From Ignavibacteria bacterium (lineage in GTDB: Bacteria > Bacteroidota > Ignavibacteria > Kapaibacteriales > Kapaibacteriaceae), in contig CANGZU010000005.1 in NCBI GenBank assembly GCA_947458785.1, positions 1 through 46,869 on the forward strand: a DNA stretch of 46,869 nucleotides. The letters are read 5' to 3'. Below are positions 8,608 through 17,218 of the stretch, in pieces (the first letter of the stretch is position 1; the number at the start of each line of letters is the position of its first letter). The notes beneath the pieces are model-generated. The model saw only the letters and a program-made list of their open reading frames with translations. It was not told the DNA's origin and searched no databases. A program made the position numbers and the translations under genes.

Positions 8608-9672
8608 ATGATCGATCACATCACCTCAGCTTTGGGCGCGCAGTCCGACTACTATCTTCAGCATACCTGCACGACGATTCCAAAGGACGCTATCCATGCC
8701 CCTGCACCTGGCGTTGTTGACAGGATGTTCACGGGTACCGATCGCAGCAATAAAGTTCTGCGCAATCTTCAGTGGATTCATGATACGGGGCGTCTTGCCG
8801 GCACGGGATATGTATCAATCCTTCCAGTGGATCAAGGGATCGAACATAGCGCTGGGGCATCCTTTGCGAAGAACCCCGCATACTTTGATCCAAAGAACAT
8901 CGTTGAGCTCGCAATCGAGGGCGGATGCAACGCAGTAGCTTCAACATTTGGTGTGCTCAGCAACGTTGCAAGAACATATGCACATCGCATACCCTTCGTC
9001 GTCAAGATCAATCACAACGAACTTCTGACCTACCCCAACAAGTTTGATCAGGTGATGTTTGGCCGCGTTAAGCAAGCAGCCGACATGGGCGCTGCGGCTG
9101 TTGGTGCTACGATCTACTTTGGATCACCTGAAAGCACACGTCAGCTCGTCGACGTAGCAGATGCATTTGCTCAAGCTCACGAGCTTGGTATGGCCACGAT
9201 CTTGTGGTGCTATCTGCGCAACCCTGCCTTCAAGTCCGACAAGGATTACCATGTAGCGGCAGACCTGACAGGTCAGGCAAATCACCTTGGTGTCACAATC
9301 AACGCCGACATGATCAAGCAAAAACTTCCTGAGAACAATGGCGGCTTTGAAGCGCTGAATATGGGCGGATCAAGCTACGGAAAGCTCGACAAGCGTATGT
9401 ACACTGAGCTTTCCTCAGATCATCCTATAGACCTCTGCCGATATCAGGTTGCCAATTGCTATATGGGACGAATTGGGCTGATCAATTCAGGGGGCCCATC
9501 GGGCAACAACGACATGGCAGAGGCAATCACTACTGCGGTCATTAACAAGCGCGGAGGTGGCATGGGCCTGATATCCGGACGTAAGGCGTTCCAACGCCCG
9601 ATGAACGAAGGTGTACAATTGCTTAATGCCATCCAGGATGTCTACCTCTGTTCAGAGGTGACTGTCGCCTGA
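8608..9672 (+). CDS. fbaB: Class I fructose-bisphosphate aldolase (FbaB/DhnA family)
   Basis: 354 residues. It cleaves fructose-1,6-bisphosphate to DHAP and glyceraldehyde-3-phosphate in glycolysis, and runs in reverse for gluconeogenesis, in the cytoplasm. The sequence matches the archaeal/bacterial DhnA-type enzyme: [41 protein letters not shown], and [15 protein letters not shown], where Lys237 corresponds to the Schiff-base lysine of E. coli FbaB. The C-terminal phosphate-binding glycine loops SGGPSGNND and [13 protein letters not shown] are present, and the length is normal for the family. Its TGA overlaps the next gene's ATG by one base (TGATG), so it is coupled to the ABC transporter gene. 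Confidence 0.95.
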   Translation: MIDHITSALGAQSDYYLQHTCTTIPKDAIHAPAPGVVDRMFTGTDRSNKVLRNLQWIHDTGRLAGTGYVSILPVDQGIEHSAGASFAKNPAYFDPKNIVELAIEGGCNAVASTFGVLSNVARTYAHRIPFVVKINHNELLTYPNKFDQVMFGRVKQAADMGAAAVGATIYFGSPESTRQLVDVADAFAQAHELGMATILWCYLRNPAFKSDKDYHVAADLTGQANHLGVTINADMIKQKLPENNGGFEALNMGGSSYGKLDKRMYTELSSDHPIDLCRYQVANCYMGRIGLINSGGPSGNNDMAEAITTAVINKRGGGMGLISGRKAFQRPMNEGVQLLNAIQDVYLCSEVTVA

Positions 9673-11432
9673 TGCCTACCACACAAGCGCAGACATCTTC
9701 GATAGCCGAGCTACGCAGGCTGATTCCATACATCAACCGCTACAAGTGGCGATTGATGTTGGGGTTGGTATTCGTTACGATCTCGAACATCTGCTCAACT
9801 TCCGTACCTCGCGTTGTTGGTAGAACGATCGATACGCTGAGTACAAGTCGCACGACCGGCGAACCGATTGAATGGTTGATCACCCAGATCCTGCTGCTTA
9901 CCATCGGTAGCGGTCTGTTCATGTTTGCGACACGGCGAACGATCATCGTGATGTCGCGCTTTATCGAAGAGGACCTTCGCAACGACTTCGTGACTGCGAT
10001 CGCACGCCAACCGCAGCAGTTCTATCACGACAGATCAACGGGGTCGCTCATTGCGCACTTTTCGAATGACATCGGGTCTATACGTGAGTTCATCGGTCCA
10101 GCAATCATGTACTCGGCCAACACCGTTACGACCTTTCTGTTCGCGCTCTCATGGATGATCACGCTAAACCTGCCCCTTACACTTGCGATCCTGATACCTG
10201 TGCCGCTTGTGGCAACACTCACCTACAGACTGGGCCGCAAGATTCATCGGAAGTACCGCATTGTGCAGGAACAGTACGAGCACATTACGACGCAGGCACA
10301 GGAACTGGCGTCGGGCATTCGTGTTGTTCGCGCCTATGTACGGGGCGAGCATGAGTCGCAGCGCTTTAATGCGTTAAGCCGAGAGTATTACCAGAAGAAC
10401 ATTGGTCTTGCCAAAGTACAGTCGTTGATGATGCCCGGCATGACGGTACTCTTCAACATCAGCTACGTGATTGTGATAGGCGTAGGGGGCTATTTGGTGA
10501 CAAAGAACAGCCTCACTGTTGGGGAGTTAACACAGTTCTTCATCTATCTCAATCAGCTGTTGTGGCCTATTGCAGCCATCGGCTGGGTTACGAGCATGAT
10601 TCAGCGCGGGGCCGCATCCATGGGCCGCTTAGGTGCGATCATCGACATGCAGTCTTCGATCACCGATGGCCCCCTACAACAGCATGATATCCGCGGCGAT
10701 ATTGTTTTTCGTGGTGTTTCACTGGCTTATGCCAATGGTCCAGTTGTACTTCACGACATCGACCTGCGCATCCCTGCTGGAACAAGTCTCGGTATCGTTG
10801 GGTCGGTTGGCAGCGGTAAGTCATCACTTGCCGGACTGTTGCCGCGCCTGTACGATGTTTCCTCAGGTAGTGTCCAGATTGATGGGCACGACATCCGCGA
10901 GTATTCACTCACGAACCTGCGGTCGTCAATCGCAGTTGTGCCGCAGGAATCGTTCCTATTCTCCGACACAATTCGCGAGAACATCCGCATCGGCAATCCC
11001 GCTGCAACCGATCATGACGTTGTGCGTGCCGCCGAATCAGCATGCCTGGATCGGGACATCGAGCAGTTACCGCTGGGGTTTGAGACTGTTGTCGGCGAAC
11101 GCGGCGTTACACTCTCGGGTGGACAAAAACAACGAACATCACTCGCACGTGCAATCATTAGCGATCCTGCGATACTGATACTTGACGACTCTCTGTCTGC
11201 GGTTGACGCATCGACGGAAGAGCGCATTCTTCAGAGCTTGGATCGAGTCATGCAGGATCGCACCACCCTGATCATTTCACACCGCATATCAACTGTTCAG
11301 CGCTGCACCAACATTGTGGTTTTACAAGAAGGGCGTATTGTTGAACATGGCTCGCATGATGAGCTGGTAAAACTCGGCGGCTTGTATGCCGACATGTACG
11401 ATCGTCAACAACTAGAGCAAGAATTATCATGA
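9672..11432 (+). CDS. MdlA-like ABC exporter half-transporter
   Basis: 586 residues: six membrane helices in about 1-310, then an ATPase domain. Walker A is GSVGSGKSS, the Q-loop VPQESFLFSDT, the signature LSGGQKQR, and Walker B ILILDD (Asp505) followed by SLSAVD and H-loop ISHRIS. The catalytic Glu after Walker B is replaced by Asp506 (LDDSLSAVD), as in E. coli MdlA and the degenerate half of heterodimeric exporters. The C-terminus YDRQQLEQEL also resembles MdlA. Such subunits normally pair with a canonical partner, which is absent from this window. The substrate is unknown; lipids, peptides or drugs are typical. It is coupled on both sides: TGATG with the aldolase and ATGA with the beta-synthase. 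Confidence 0.9.
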   Translation: MPTTQAQTSSIAELRRLIPYINRYKWRLMLGLVFVTISNICSTSVPRVVGRTIDTLSTSRTTGEPIEWLITQILLLTIGSGLFMFATRRTIIVMSRFIEEDLRNDFVTAIARQPQQFYHDRSTGSLIAHFSNDIGSIREFIGPAIMYSANTVTTFLFALSWMITLNLPLTLAILIPVPLVATLTYRLGRKIHRKYRIVQEQYEHITTQAQELASGIRVVRAYVRGEHESQRFNALSREYYQKNIGLAKVQSLMMPGMTVLFNISYVIVIGVGGYLVTKNSLTVGELTQFFIYLNQLLWPIAAIGWVTSMIQRGAASMGRLGAIIDMQSSITDGPLQQHDIRGDIVFRGVSLAYANGPVVLHDIDLRIPAGTSLGIVGSVGSGKSSLAGLLPRLYDVSSGSVQIDGHDIREYSLTNLRSSIAVVPQESFLFSDTIRENIRIGNPAATDHDVVRAAESACLDRDIEQLPLGFETVVGERGVTLSGGQKQRTSLARAIISDPAILILDDSLSAVDASTEERILQSLDRVMQDRTTLIISHRISTVQRCTNIVVLQEGRIVEHGSHDELVKLGGLYADMYDRQQLEQELS

Positions 11433-12790
11433 ACGTTCACGCATCAATCCTCGACCTCGTTGGCAAGACGCCACTTGTCAAGCTTCAGAACATTGCAGAG
11501 GGCATCGAAGCCTCTGTATACGTCAAGCTTGAGTCGGCCAACCCAGGGGGCTCGGTAAAGGACCGTATCGGAATCGCGATGATCGAGGCTGCTGAACGGG
11601 ACGGTATCCTGAAGCCCGGCGCATTGATCGTTGAACCGACATCGGGAAACACCGGCATCGGCCTTGCCTTGGCGGCCAAGTTGAAGGGGTACAATTGCCT
11701 GTTCGTGATGACCGATAAAGCCTCAGCTGAACGTGTGCGCTATCTCAAAGCCCTGGGTGCTGATGTATTGATCGTCTCAAGCGCGGCTCAGCAGAGTTCG
11801 CCAGAGTACTACTGGAACACAGCAAAGCGATTGAGTGAAGAGATTCCAAACGCCGTCATGCTGAATCAGTACGACAATCCTGCCAACCCTGCCATACATG
11901 AGAAGACCACTGGTCCTGAGATCTGGAATGACACCAATGGAACTGTAACACACTTTATTGCTGGCATTGGCACTGGCGGAACGATCACAGGCACAGCGCG
12001 ATACCTCAAGCAGCAGAATCCAAACATCACCGTCATTGCGGCAGATCCTGTCGGATCATGCATCAAGACATTCAAAGAAACTGGCAGACTTGTGGAAGCC
12101 CTCCCCTACCTCGTTGAAGGCGTAGGCCAAGAGCGCATCCCACTCAATCTGGACATCAACGTCATCGACGAGATCATGAACATCACCGATAAGGAATCGT
12201 TCATGACGGCGCGTGCTCTTGCTCGCAAGGAAGGGATTTTCTGCGGCGGTTCTTCGGGTATGAATGTTGCGGCAGCACTCAAGCTTGCCAAGGGGCTTCC
12301 TAAGGAAGCCGTTGTTGTTGCTATCGTCTGTGATACTGGCGAGCGTTATCTCACCAAGCACCACTCCGATGAATGGCTTCAGGAAAAGGATCTTCTCTCC
12401 TCAGACCGCTTAGCCGTGCGCGACGTCCTATCTCACAAGAAATCGCGCGGCACGCTTCCTGCCATCGTTAGCCTGCCCCCTCATGCCACAGTTCAAGAGG
12501 CTCTTTCTCTCATGAGCTCCTACGAGGTCAGCGAAGTACCTGTCGTTAGCGATGCAGGTGTTATCGGAGTCGTTCGAGAGAACAAGCTGATGGCATCAGT
12601 TCTTGAAAACCGTGAGATCATTGCCAACCATGTCACCATACACATGGAAGCCCCTTGCCCAACCATCGAGAGCCACGCTGATGTGCAAGCAGCGATCTCG
12701 CTGTTGAAGACATCACCGATTGTTGTAGTCAAGGAGTTTGGACGCATCTCAGGCGTGCTCACACGCCACGACGTACTAGACTACTTGTAA
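11429..12790 (+). CDS. Cystathionine beta-synthase with C-terminal CBS domain pair
   Basis: 453 residues. This PLP fold type II enzyme condenses serine (or O-acetylserine) with homocysteine or sulfide. The catalytic PLP lysine is Lys44 in NPGGSVKDR. The PLP-binding loop is EPTSGNTGIG, the phosphate-binding glycines are GIGTGGTITGTARYL, and the EGVGQERIP segment favours cystathionine beta-synthase over plain cysteine synthase. Residues about 335-453 form two CBS motifs (RDVLSHKK...LPPHATVQEAL, EVSEVPVVSD, ISGVLTRHDVLDYL) that may bind an adenosyl ligand. It is the last gene of the aldolase-ABC unit, starting inside the ABC stop (ATGA). A CysK-like role cannot be excluded from sequence alone. 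Confidence 0.88.
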   Translation: MNVHASILDLVGKTPLVKLQNIAEGIEASVYVKLESANPGGSVKDRIGIAMIEAAERDGILKPGALIVEPTSGNTGIGLALAAKLKGYNCLFVMTDKASAERVRYLKALGADVLIVSSAAQQSSPEYYWNTAKRLSEEIPNAVMLNQYDNPANPAIHEKTTGPEIWNDTNGTVTHFIAGIGTGGTITGTARYLKQQNPNITVIAADPVGSCIKTFKETGRLVEALPYLVEGVGQERIPLNLDINVIDEIMNITDKESFMTARALARKEGIFCGGSSGMNVAAALKLAKGLPKEAVVVAIVCDTGERYLTKHHSDEWLQEKDLLSSDRLAVRDVLSHKKSRGTLPAIVSLPPHATVQEALSLMSSYEVSEVPVVSDAGVIGVVRENKLMASVLENREIIANHVTIHMEAPCPTIESHADVQAAISLLKTSPIVVVKEFGRISGVLTRHDVLDYL

Positions 12791-12868
12791 GTGCCGAGTG
12801 CCGAGTACCTATTCAATTGGTACTTCGTAATTGGTAACTCGTAATTGGTAATTGGTAACTCGTAATTG
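12791..12868. repeat. Heptanucleotide tandem repeat array
   Basis: The gap between the convergent beta-synthase and reductase genes is nearly all period-7 repeats: GTGCCGA, GTGCCGA, GTACCTA (12791-12811), TTC, then AATTGGT, ACTTCGT, AATTGGT, AACTCGT, AATTGGT, AATTGGT, AACTCGT, AATTG (12815-12868). The pattern resembles the short tandemly repeated repetitive (STRR) heptamers known from cyanobacteria. There is no open frame and no perfect hairpin. Confidence 0.9.
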
Positions 12869-12869
12869 T

Positions 12870-13685
12870 CTACACCGTCCACAGCGTCATATCGACGGAG
12901 TTTTCTCCGCCGTCCACGCCGAGTACCTCACCGTTGATCCATGCTGCTTCATCCTTGATAAGCAGTCGAAGGACGTTTGCAACGTCTTCGGGGGTTGTTA
13001 ACCGGTGTGATGGATTGCGCATCATGGCATTGTTCATGATGGCCTGTGCGCTCGGAATCTTCGCAAGGGCGGGCGTGTAGGTAACGCCGGCACGAATTGT
13101 ATTAGCTGTGATGCCATGGGGAGCAAGCTCCATGGCGAGTTGGCGGCAATATGACTCAAGAGCAGCCTTGGCCGCTGACACTGCACCATAGACCGGAAGA
13201 GCACGGCTAGATCCAGCGCTCGTAAGGCCAATCACACGGCCCCCAGGCCCCATAAGGCCATGGCGAACGAGGTCTTGTGTGTAGTACACAATCGAGTTGG
13301 CCATGACGTCCATCGTCATTTCGAGGTTCTTCTGATTGATCGCATCTTCGATCTTGTCGGCAATGAATGGCTTGAGCGTACCAAAGGCCAGCGAGTGGAG
13401 CATCATGCGCACGGTTGATCCGGGATGTGCTTCAAGCTCTGCCTTGATACCCTGCATAACTTCTTCGCGGCGGTCTGGGTCGGCAGCATTGACATTGAAG
13501 AACAAGTGGCGAACGCCCTTGGAGTCGAGTTGCGTCTTGAGCTCTTCAACCTGTTGCAAACCAGCGGCACGGTCGAGGTGCACGCCGATGATGTTGATAC
13601 CGTCCTCTGCCAAAGCAAGTGCAGCCGCTTTGCCGAATCCGCTCGAGGCTCCGAGAATCAATGCATAGTAGTTCGATGATGCCAT
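12870..13685 (-). CDS. Short-chain dehydrogenase, enoyl-ACP-reductase-like (FabI/FabL type)
   Basis: 271 residues, starting at ATG 13685 (a longer frame to 13718 runs over the promoter). The Rossmann motif is GASSGFG (FabL-like rather than the split FabI motif). The active site has YGAVSAAK, that is Y-x6-K, the spacing of enoyl-ACP reductases instead of the Y-x3-K of ordinary SDRs. The following LESYCRQLAMELAPHGITANTIRAG and the ending INGEVLGVDGGEN also fit. I infer that it reduces trans-2-enoyl-ACP in type II fatty acid synthesis, with NAD(P)H preference unknown. A different SDR substrate is possible. It is a single gene with its own -7 box. Confidence 0.78.
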   Translation of the reverse strand: MASSNYYALILGASSGFGKAAALALAEDGINIIGVHLDRAAGLQQVEELKTQLDSKGVRHLFFNVNAADPDRREEVMQGIKAELEAHPGSTVRMMLHSLAFGTLKPFIADKIEDAINQKNLEMTMDVMANSIVYYTQDLVRHGLMGPGGRVIGLTSAGSSRALPVYGAVSAAKAALESYCRQLAMELAPHGITANTIRAGVTYTPALAKIPSAQAIMNNAMMRNPSHRLTTPEDVANVLRLLIKDEAAWINGEVLGVDGGENSVDMTLWTV

Positions 13686-13715
13686 GGTGTTGCCAATTGA
13701 AAAAAAATGCGCCCG

Positions 13716-13723
13716 CAAAATTA
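13716..13723 (-). promoter_or_regulatory. Putative -7 box for the enoyl-reductase-like gene
   Basis: TAATTTTG on the minus strand matches TAnnTTTG. It lies 30 bases before ATG 13685 and overlaps the stop codon of the upstream CpcT-like gene, which suggests the reductase is transcribed separately. Confidence 0.55.
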
Positions 13724-14356
13724 GGGCTTTTGTTTGAGGTAGTAATACGGTCCTTTGAGAGAACCGAAAACTTGTTTGTTTTCAGCCGTATATCCACGCA
13801 CCCAGAGGGCTATGGACATAGCAGAAATACTCATGGAATGAGACTCATAGGATGTACCCGCAACTTCGCTTCTGCAGGCCGTGCCGTGCGTGCCACCAAA
13901 GAACGTGGTCGCATTGCGTTGAAAGTACATCTCGCAGCCACGCATCAGGCGTAAGTCAGATGGCCCATACTCGCCAGCACGTTCTGGATTCTTCCACATA
14001 CCTTGACCATTCTCCGGCGACTTCCACACATAAACACGTATCTCGGTGATGTTGTCCTCGACGGCACGGACATTCATAACACTCTGTTGCAAAGGCGTAT
14101 CGGGCCTGGCCGCGATAAATCGTTCCACCACAAACCACGTCCCATCAGTCCGATCAAGCCAGATTCGGCGGATTTCGAGGCGTTCGTTAGCATACGTTGT
14201 GTCAACATTAGCTTGCTTTTCAGAAGAATAGCTGCCTTCAAACCAGGTTGAGAGTTCCTGCACATCGACATCGTCAGGTCTCGTCGAGATGGACCCCAAT
14301 GCAACGTTGGTTGCTGCAATTATGACAACCAATAATCGAAGTATACCAAGCATCAT
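13721..14356 (-). CDS. CpcT/CpeT-family protein with signal peptide
   Basis: 211 residues. An N-terminal hydrophobic stretch (MMLGILRLLVVIIAATNVALG) looks like a signal peptide. The rest carries the CpcT/CpeT layout: LSTWFEGSYSSEKQAN near the start, WFVVERFIA, then LRLMRGCEMYFQR, FFGGTHGTACRSEVAG (the conserved G-x-C pair region), ALWVRGYT and QVFGSLKGPYYY at the end. In cyanobacteria this calycin-fold family includes lyases that attach phycocyanobilin to phycobiliprotein cysteines. Members outside phototrophs exist and have no known role. No phycobiliprotein or bilin-synthesis gene is visible here, so I do not infer lyase activity. It overlaps mutL by 4 bp (ATGA) and is last in its operon. 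Confidence 0.8.
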   Translation of the reverse strand: MMLGILRLLVVIIAATNVALGSISTRPDDVDVQELSTWFEGSYSSEKQANVDTTYANERLEIRRIWLDRTDGTWFVVERFIAARPDTPLQQSVMNVRAVEDNITEIRVYVWKSPENGQGMWKNPERAGEYGPSDLRLMRGCEMYFQRNATTFFGGTHGTACRSEVAGTSYESHSMSISAMSIALWVRGYTAENKQVFGSLKGPYYYLKQKP

Positions 14357-16146
14357 TGCAACCGCTTTTCCAGTTCATCAAACGTAACAACCGTGTAGGT
14401 CGGCAAGCCTGACGGAGATAAATGTGAGATAGTGCACGCTCGCAGATCCTTGACGATCTGCTGCACGTGCGAAGAAGAAACATCGTGAATAGCAGAAAAC
14501 GCACGAGACCGGGCAAGGCGAATCATCATCTGCTCTTCGCGTTCCGACACATTCATTGTGACAACTTCACGCAAACTCTGGATCACATCACATATACCAG
14601 ACTCTTCATCGCCAGCGGCTACGAACCATGGAATCCCGCGCACATGAAGCACTCCATCGGCGATTTCAACATCAAACCCAAAGGATGCGATTAGCGAATC
14701 ATGCTCAGCGATCAGTGCCTGGTCTGCAGCATCAAGGTTCAAGGTAACCGGGAATAGTAGCTGCTCGGCCGAGACCTCTCCCAATCCTCGTTTCTGCTGA
14801 ATCTGCTCGAAGAATACACGCTCGAGGGCCGCAAAGAGCCTCACGACCATGATTCCATCATCATGGCGGCACATGGCAAGGCCACGTTCAACAAAGAGCA
14901 CAGAAGGAACGTGTTCTTGTGGCAACTCTGTCATCAACTGCGCATAGGCTCCGTGTGCCGCAGGTGCAATGCGGGGCTGCGTGCCCGTCGGTGCCTGACT
15001 ATACCCGAGGGATGATGGGAAAGGGGCGGGCAGGCTTCTCTCGAGGATTTCTCCCGTGAGACGGTTGACTGCTACATGACCCTGTCCAGCCCCCTGAAGA
15101 GACTGCAATGGTCGCTGTGCCAACGGCAGAAACGCCGATGGATCGGGTATCAGTTGGGCCGACGCAAGCGCCGAGGTAACGGCATGCTGAACAAGGAGAA
15201 AGATCGCACGTTCATCATCGAACTTTACTTCATGCTTCTGCGGATGGATGTTAACATCGATACGCTCGGGATCAATGTCGATCCAAATGGCGAACAACGG
15301 ATGTTGCCCCGAGGGGATGATATGCTCAAAGCACTGCGAGATGGCGTAGGCCAGGGACTTGCTGTAGATGCTGCGGCCATTGAGATATAGATACTGCCCT
15401 GTTCTGTTCTTACGCACCACACTTTGGTTGCCAACATATCCCTTGATCCAAACGCCGCCCTCGGCATGGTCAAGTGGTAGCAGGTCTTTCTCTTGTACAC
15501 TCCGCAACACGTGCTGCAGACGTTCAACCGCTGAAGCCGGCTGAACGTCCATGACAAGTGATTGGCCGTCGTAGAGTACAAACCTAATGTCAGGACGTGC
15601 TATAGCTAGTTTCTGGAGCGTCTCACTGATGTAACGAAACTCAGTAAGCGATGATTTCAGGAACTTGCGCCGAGCTGGGACATTGGCAAACAAGTTTAGC
15701 ACACTGATAGAGGTGCCAACACGCGTTGGCGTTGGCTTGTATGTTGGGATCTGTCCGGGCTGCGAAAACAGCGTCCAGCCATGTTGCTGTCCCTGTAAAG
15801 CAGTGGCGATCTCGACATCTGCGACGGCAGCAATCGAGGCCAATGCCTCTCCGCGAAAGCCCAGCGTGTGAATAGCGTGCAGGTCAGATTCTGTTGAGAT
15901 CTTGCTCGTGGCATGGCGCACAACCGAAAGCTCAAGGTCTTCCTTCGGCATACCGCTACCATTATCGACAATCTGGATGGAGCGCAAGCCCCCTTCCTGC
16001 ACGACAACCGTAATGCTCGTCGCGCCGGCGTCTATAGCGTTCTCTACCAGCTCCTTCACAACGGACTCAGGACGCTGAACAACCTCGCCAGCCGCGATCT
16101 GGTTGGCAAGATGTTCTGGCAGAATTCGAATGCGATTCTCGCTCAT
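14353..16146 (-). CDS. mutL: DNA mismatch repair protein MutL with degenerate endonuclease motifs
   Basis: 597 residues from ATG 16146, which overlaps the CrtC-like stop as ATGA. The N-terminal GHKL ATPase is complete: ELVENAIDAGA, DNGSGM, ATSKI, GFRGEALASIAAV, and the transducer NLFANVPARRKFLKS. Known MutL couples MutS mismatch recognition to strand cleavage. The C-terminal dimerisation domain is recognisable, but all three nuclease motifs are altered. DQHAxxExxxxE reads RLFAALERVFFE (first residue Arg436), the ACH/ACR motif reads ARS, and CPHGRPT reads LSPSGLPT before FDELEKRL. It is flanked by CrtC-like and CpcT-like genes in an apparent operon. Confidence 0.95.
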   Translation of the reverse strand: MSENRIRILPEHLANQIAAGEVVQRPESVVKELVENAIDAGATSITVVVQEGGLRSIQIVDNGSGMPKEDLELSVVRHATSKISTESDLHAIHTLGFRGEALASIAAVADVEIATALQGQQHGWTLFSQPGQIPTYKPTPTRVGTSISVLNLFANVPARRKFLKSSLTEFRYISETLQKLAIARPDIRFVLYDGQSLVMDVQPASAVERLQHVLRSVQEKDLLPLDHAEGGVWIKGYVGNQSVVRKNRTGQYLYLNGRSIYSKSLAYAISQCFEHIIPSGQHPLFAIWIDIDPERIDVNIHPQKHEVKFDDERAIFLLVQHAVTSALASAQLIPDPSAFLPLAQRPLQSLQGAGQGHVAVNRLTGEILERSLPAPFPSSLGYSQAPTGTQPRIAPAAHGAYAQLMTELPQEHVPSVLFVERGLAMCRHDDGIMVVRLFAALERVFFEQIQQKRGLGEVSAEQLLFPVTLNLDAADQALIAEHDSLIASFGFDVEIADGVLHVRGIPWFVAAGDEESGICDVIQSLREVVTMNVSEREEQMMIRLARSRAFSAIHDVSSSHVQQIVKDLRACTISHLSPSGLPTYTVVTFDELEKRLQ

Positions 16147-17156
16147 CGCTCCACCTGTGAAAGAATGTTGATAAGGGGCAGCCGCAGAAATGGACGTATC
16201 CATGCCGACTTCATGCGGGCAACATTCATATACTCCGACATGCCTTTGCCCACAGCCGTTCCATCAATGAACCAGTCGCTGATATAGCGCTGATAGAATG
16301 GCGAGTCTTCGCATGCAATTGAATTCGTGCATGAGACTTCATGAGGTCCTGTAGTGGGAGAAATGCCCCGTAGTCTTATGTGCCGGCTACAAAGCAGTCC
16401 CATTGCCGTGATGAACGTCTTACCGTACGTGATCTCGACATCGTGCCATGCCTTTGCCACACCATCTACATCGATCTCGTACACTTCATGTGTCGTATCC
16501 CCCGAGCGTGGTGTCGACAGAAACACGATCGTACGGTCCTGGCAATGCACCCTGCCCCAGTACCAGCCGGCAAAGTCATGATGCATCGCACGAACACCAA
16601 GGTTGTGGTCATGGTAACCGGTTGTTTCAAACGTATGGTCAACAACCACCGTCGAGCCTTCCATGAGTTGTATCGATGCAGTGGTCTGCATGCGAGGTCG
16701 AGCAAGCACCCATGCGTGCTTGTCTGACAGATCAGCGGGCAACGGATCAATGCAGCGTGTTGGTTGCCCCCTGAGTGTAACTGCAACTCGGCGTTCGTCT
16801 GTGTCACAGGGCATGTCAACGCAGGCCGTCAAGAGGCCCGTCTCGTCGACCACTATGCTGGCCCCGTCCATTTGAACACGGACTTCATCACGCGCGTAGC
16901 TTGCTGATTCCAAAGGTTGCTCAGTGAATGAGAATGCAAGTCGCACGCCGTTGTGATATACGCTTACAGCACAACCCGCAAGCATATGTTCGGGGTCGTC
17001 GAGGTACGTCGGCGACATTGGCATACCACGAAACAGAATGATAACCACTCCCCATTCACCATCATCGGAGAGTGCATCAGCATACCACCACTCGTAGGCA
17101 CCTGGGCCATCGAGATAGTGGCATCCATCATTTCGAATACCTGTTATGACTTGCAT
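16143..17156 (-). CDS. CrtC-family carotenoid 1,2-hydratase-like protein
   Basis: 337 residues, no signal peptide. The N-terminal signature GPGAYEWWYADALSDDG followed by VVIILFRGMPMSPTYL is characteristic of the CrtC/hydroxyneurosporene synthase family. A second block DHNLGVRAMHHDFAGWYWGRVH also fits. In purple and green sulfur bacteria CrtC adds water across the terminal 1,2 double bond of acyclic carotenoids, making the hydroxyl later methylated or glycosylated. A glycosyltransferase of the type used for carotenoids is divergently encoded 62 bp away, which supports a shared pathway, but no phytoene synthase, desaturase or cyclase is in the window. Related family members may act on other lipids. 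It is the first gene of the operon with mutL and the CpcT-like gene. Confidence 0.78.
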   Translation of the reverse strand: MQVITGIRNDGCHYLDGPGAYEWWYADALSDDGEWGVVIILFRGMPMSPTYLDDPEHMLAGCAVSVYHNGVRLAFSFTEQPLESASYARDEVRVQMDGASIVVDETGLLTACVDMPCDTDERRVAVTLRGQPTRCIDPLPADLSDKHAWVLARPRMQTTASIQLMEGSTVVVDHTFETTGYHDHNLGVRAMHHDFAGWYWGRVHCQDRTIVFLSTPRSGDTTHEVYEIDVDGVAKAWHDVEITYGKTFITAMGLLCSRHIRLRGISPTTGPHEVSCTNSIACEDSPFYQRYISDWFIDGTAVGKGMSEYMNVARMKSAWIRPFLRLPLINILSQVER

Positions 17157-17179
17157 GTGAACAACATTTCTGAGAACGT

Positions 17180-17187
17180 CAAAAGTA
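17180..17187 (-). promoter_or_regulatory. Putative -7 box for the CrtC-like/mutL/CpcT-like operon
   Basis: TACTTTTG on the minus strand is a TAnnTTTG match, 23 bases before ATG 17156, in the 62-bp divergent gap. No matching -7 box is seen for the glycosyltransferase strand. Confidence 0.5.
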
Positions 17188-17218
17188 CCGAAACTGCTTG
17201 GTTCGTAGCTTCGACGTC

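Noticed and set aside
12791-12868. CRISPR array
   Set aside because: The repeat unit is 7 bases with no spacers, and no cas genes are nearby. It is a simple tandem heptamer array.
13721-14356. Phycobilisome-related gene cluster
   Set aside because: Apart from the single CpcT-like gene there is no phycobiliprotein, linker or bilin-synthesis gene in the window.
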